Shown here piece by piece: positions 61,693 to 64,000 of a stretch of DNA of 64,000 bases. This DNA comes from Chloroflexota bacterium. GTDB lineage: Bacteria; Chloroflexota; Anaerolineae; Anaerolineales; UBA4823. The position numbers and the translations under genes were made by a program. The notes beneath the pieces are model-generated. The model had not been told where the DNA came from. It worked only from the letters and a program-made list of their open reading frames with translations, and ran no database searches. Each line of letters begins with the position of its first letter. The stretch's first letter is position 1. Location: the NCBI GenBank assembly GCA_012516075.1, contig JAAYXE010000073.1, forward strand, positions 1-64,000, read 5' to 3'.

Positions 61693-62940
61693 ATGATGCG
61701 CCTGAATATTTCTTTATTACTGTGTTTCTTTATCGTTTTTATGCTGATTTTTCTCGTCCTTTTCCCATCCTCCGGATCCGTTCATGCGGCCGGGATGTTC
61801 TCAGACGACCCGCCTGACGAAGATCCGCCTGCCGGTAAACCGCTGCCGGGGGATGATTTGCCGGACAGTCCGGATGCCCTGTACATGGAACAGGATCCCT
61901 ATCTTGATGATTTCGGATTGGAAAACTTCAGCGCCTTACTGAATGAATCAATGGCCATGCGCGGCGCTTACTGCGCCGCCCCTGTGCGTATTATGCCCCT
62001 GGGTGATTCCATCACCTGGGGTGACGGCGACTGTTCTGATGGAAATCAGGAACAACACTGCTCTGGCTACCGCAACGAACTCTGGGACCTTCTGACGAAA
62101 GGCTCCTACCGTTATTCCGTGGACTTTGTGGGCAGCCGCAGCAGCGCCAGAGCCGGCCAGAACTTTGACGATGATAACGAAGGCTGGCCAGGAGAAGGGA
62201 CAGCCTTCGTCAAGCCCAGGGTTTACAACTGGCTGTCTCAAAACCCTGCGGATGTGGTCCTGCTGCACATCGGGACCAATGACATCTCCGGTCTGAAAGC
62301 CAGCGATCCGGTTATTCCGATCAAGGAAAACATCCGGGGGATCCTGGACAATATTGACCGGTACGAGAGGGATAAAGGTCATGATGTGTATGTGATTCTG
62401 GCCCAGATCATTGGCCGCAGGGACAGCACAATAAAGAATGAGCAGACCAGGCAGTTGAATCAGGAAATCGCTTCTCTGTACCAGGAGCGGCTGGACGCAG
62501 GGGACCTGATCGGGCTGGTGAATATGTATGATGCTGTCAATCTGGATGAAAAAGATATGGATGATAACCTGCATCCCAGCAATGCTGGATACATAAAAAT
62601 GGCTGATGAATGGTACAGAGCATTGAAGGACGTGCTGGTCTGTGCGGAAGAGGACCAGTATACGGTTAATAATAACAGCAAAACCGTTAAATTCAATGTG
62701 CTGGAAAACGATCGCGGCGCAGCACTGCAGATCGAAAGCATCTCCAAAGGCTCTGCCGGAGGCAAATTAACCCGGCGGAACGGCTTCATCGAATACACTC
62801 CTGCCCCTGGATTTTTCGGCCAGGAGACCTTTACCTATACATTGAGAAGCGCGCCGGGGATGACCCCCACCGCTGAAGTGACGGTCACGGTGTTAGAAGA
62901 AGTACAGAATTTTTTCCCCCTGCTGATGAAGAGGAGATAA
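61693..62940 (+). CDS. Secreted SGNH esterase with C-terminal Ig/cadherin-like domain
   Basis: About 415 residues. A signal peptide covers about 1-36 (SLLLCFFIVFMLIFLVLF). An acidic, Pro-rich stretch (FSDDPPDEDPPAGKPLPGDD) follows. The SGNH domain starts near 95: RIMPLGDSITWG, LHIGTNDISG and DNLHPSNAGY provide Ser, Asn and Asp-His. Residues about 320-405 form a cadherin-like/VCBS-type domain (VKFNVLENDRG, GFIEYTPAPGFFGQETFTYTL in outline). The end VQNFFPLLMKRR carries the F-x-P-L motif with a basic tail. It is more distant from the esterases at 50690 and 53066 than they are from each other. Start ATG 61693 or 61696; TTG 61666 is less likely. Confidence 0.8.
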   Translation: MMRLNISLLLCFFIVFMLIFLVLFPSSGSVHAAGMFSDDPPDEDPPAGKPLPGDDLPDSPDALYMEQDPYLDDFGLENFSALLNESMAMRGAYCAAPVRIMPLGDSITWGDGDCSDGNQEQHCSGYRNELWDLLTKGSYRYSVDFVGSRSSARAGQNFDDDNEGWPGEGTAFVKPRVYNWLSQNPADVVLLHIGTNDISGLKASDPVIPIKENIRGILDNIDRYERDKGHDVYVILAQIIGRRDSTIKNEQTRQLNQEIASLYQERLDAGDLIGLVNMYDAVNLDEKDMDDNLHPSNAGYIKMADEWYRALKDVLVCAEEDQYTVNNNSKTVKFNVLENDRGAALQIESISKGSAGGKLTRRNGFIEYTPAPGFFGQETFTYTLRSAPGMTPTAEVTVTVLEEVQNFFPLLMKRR

Positions 62941-62944
62941 GCGG

Positions 62945-64000
62945 GTGAAAATTCTGTATATCGTGCCTTATGTCCCCAACCTGATCCGGGTGCGGCCGCA
63001 CAATCTGATCCGCGGCCTGGCGAGACGCGGCCACCAGGTGACGCTGGCGACCCTGTGGGGGGACGAAGCGGAACGGGCATCTCTGGCACAGATAGAACCG
63101 TACGTGCATGCGGTGGTTTCGCTGGAGATCCCGCGCTGGCGCTCGGTCTGGAACTGCCTGGCGGCCCTGCCGACGCGTAAACCGCTGCAGACCGTGTACT
63201 CCTGGCATCCGGAACTGGCGCACAAACTGCAGGAACTGGTCCGCGGCCAGAACGGGCGGCCCTTTGATGCTGTCCATGTGGAGCACCTGCGCGGGGCGGC
63301 CTACGGGCTGCACCTGCGCTCCTGCACCTCGCTGCCGGTGATCTGGGACAGTGTCGATTCGATCAGCTTCCTCTTCCGCCAGGCGGTGCAGCGCAGCAAG
63401 ACGTTTATCAGCCGCGGGATCACACGCTTCGAGCTGGGCCGTACCGAAAGCTACGAGGGCTGGCTGCTAAACCAGTTCTCCCGCGTGACGGTTACATCTC
63501 CGGCCGACCGCCAGGCGCTGTTGACGCTGCTGCCGCCGGGTTCGCCGCAGCCGGCGGTGGAAGTGATCCCCAATGGGGTGGATCTGGATTATTTCAAACC
63601 CGGCCCCGAGCGCGAACGCATTGACGGTGAAATCGTGCTCAGCGGCAAGATGAGCTACCATGCCAATGTGACCATGGTGCTGAACTTCGTCGAGCAGGTG
63701 ATGCCCCTGGTCTGGTCACGCCGGCCGGACGCCAGGCTCACCGTGGTCGGGAAAGACCCGGTCCGCGAGGTACAGGCGCTGGGCGAACATCCCAAGATCA
63801 CCATCACCGGCACCGTGGAGCACCTGCCCCCTTACCTTCAGCGGGCCAGCGTGGCAGCCGCGCCGATCGCCTACGGAGCCGGAATCCAGAACAAGGTGCT
63901 GGAAGCCATGGCCTGTGGAACGCCGGTTGTGGCCTCCCCGCAGGCGGTTGCGGCGCTCTCCGCCCGTGCAGGCGAGGAGCTGCTTGTCGCCAGCCGGCCG
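62945..64000 (+). CDS. Family 4 glycosyltransferase, truncated by the window edge
   Basis: The frame is open for 352 codons from GTG 62945 to the last base and has no stop, so the gene continues outside. KILYIVPYVPNLIRVRPHNL is the N-terminus. VIPNGVDLDYFKPGP near 211-225 is the domain linker, IVLSGKMSYHANVTMVLNFV begins the donor domain, and YGAGIQNKVLEAMACGTPVV near 310-329 the donor motif. It is related to the GT4s at 30697 and 59098. It begins four bases after the stop of the esterase gene. Confidence 0.88.
   Translation, partial: MKILYIVPYVPNLIRVRPHNLIRGLARRGHQVTLATLWGDEAERASLAQIEPYVHAVVSLEIPRWRSVWNCLAALPTRKPLQTVYSWHPELAHKLQELVRGQNGRPFDAVHVEHLRGAAYGLHLRSCTSLPVIWDSVDSISFLFRQAVQRSKTFISRGITRFELGRTESYEGWLLNQFSRVTVTSPADRQALLTLLPPGSPQPAVEVIPNGVDLDYFKPGPERERIDGEIVLSGKMSYHANVTMVLNFVEQVMPLVWSRRPDARLTVVGKDPVREVQALGEHPKITITGTVEHLPPYLQRASVAAAPIAYGAGIQNKVLEAMACGTPVVASPQAVAALSARAGEELLVASRP

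Noticed and set aside
1..64000. CRISPR arrays, transposases, integrases, tRNA or rRNA genes
   Set aside because: I looked for regular direct repeats, transposase motifs and tRNA-like cloverleaves and saw none convincing; the branched repeat at 25071-25132 lacks a tRNA anticodon/T-loop pattern.

Overview
The window is a dense surface-glycan locus of about 64 kb, about 57-58% GC by eye, with almost every gene on the + strand (only the heptose-bisphosphate phosphatase at 1529-2080 is on the - strand). I read the host as a Chloroflexi/Anaerolineae-like bacterium. The basis is the style of its secreted proteins: long Thr/Pro linkers, BNR and PQQ-type propellers, SGNH esterases, and a short F/Y-x-P-L-I/V motif at their ends. 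This is an inference from protein style, as no ribosomal or housekeeping marker is present. I see no tRNA, rRNA, CRISPR array, transposase or integrase.

Layout: (1) 1-2080, a heptose block: the end of a GHMP sugar kinase, a SIS-GAF fusion and a HAD phosphatase, matching the D-glycero-D-manno-heptose activation route. (2) 2245-7953, a hexapeptide acyltransferase, a membrane GT2, a B12-type radical SAM enzyme and an O-antigen-ligase-like protein with TPRs. (3) 8391-16041, a long structured leader, a membrane-anchored BNR protein, a small membrane protein, an alkaline-phosphatase-fold enzyme, a membrane protein, a Tat-type sulfatase-fold protein and a sulfotransferase. (4) 16253-18447, a Wzm/Wzt-type ABC polysaccharide exporter. 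(5) 18492-27985, a second phosphatase-fold enzyme, two sulfotransferases, a GT4, a second BNR protein and a large PQQ-propeller protein. (6) 28146-40056, GT4/GT2 glycosyltransferases, a second ligase-like protein, two methyltransferases and a GlpD-like FAD enzyme. (7) 40115-50607, two related cassettes of NAD-dependent epimerase, LPG-synthase-TM flippase-like protein and hexapeptide acyltransferase; the first also holds a pyruvyltransferase, an F420-dehydrogenase-beta-like protein and a secreted glycosidase-like protein. (8) 50690-64000, secreted SGNH esterases, a LamG/Ig protein, two GT39-type membrane glycosyltransferases, a DUF457-type protein and more GT4s; the last GT4 runs off the window.

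Taken together the genes suggest a heptose-containing, probably O-acylated, pyruvylated, methylated and sulfated or phosphorylated polysaccharide. It would be assembled by many GT4/GT2 enzymes, exported by the ABC system and transferred or polymerised by ligase-like proteins, alongside a set of large secreted or anchored proteins. The main second-look items are a long, probably riboregulated 5' leader at 8037-8390 carrying a repeated hairpin + GGGGATAAG motif, the repeated association of BNR protein, phosphatase-fold enzyme and sulfotransferase on both sides of the exporter, the duplicated epimerase/flippase/acyltransferase cassette, and a recurring short F-x-P-L motif in the secreted proteins.
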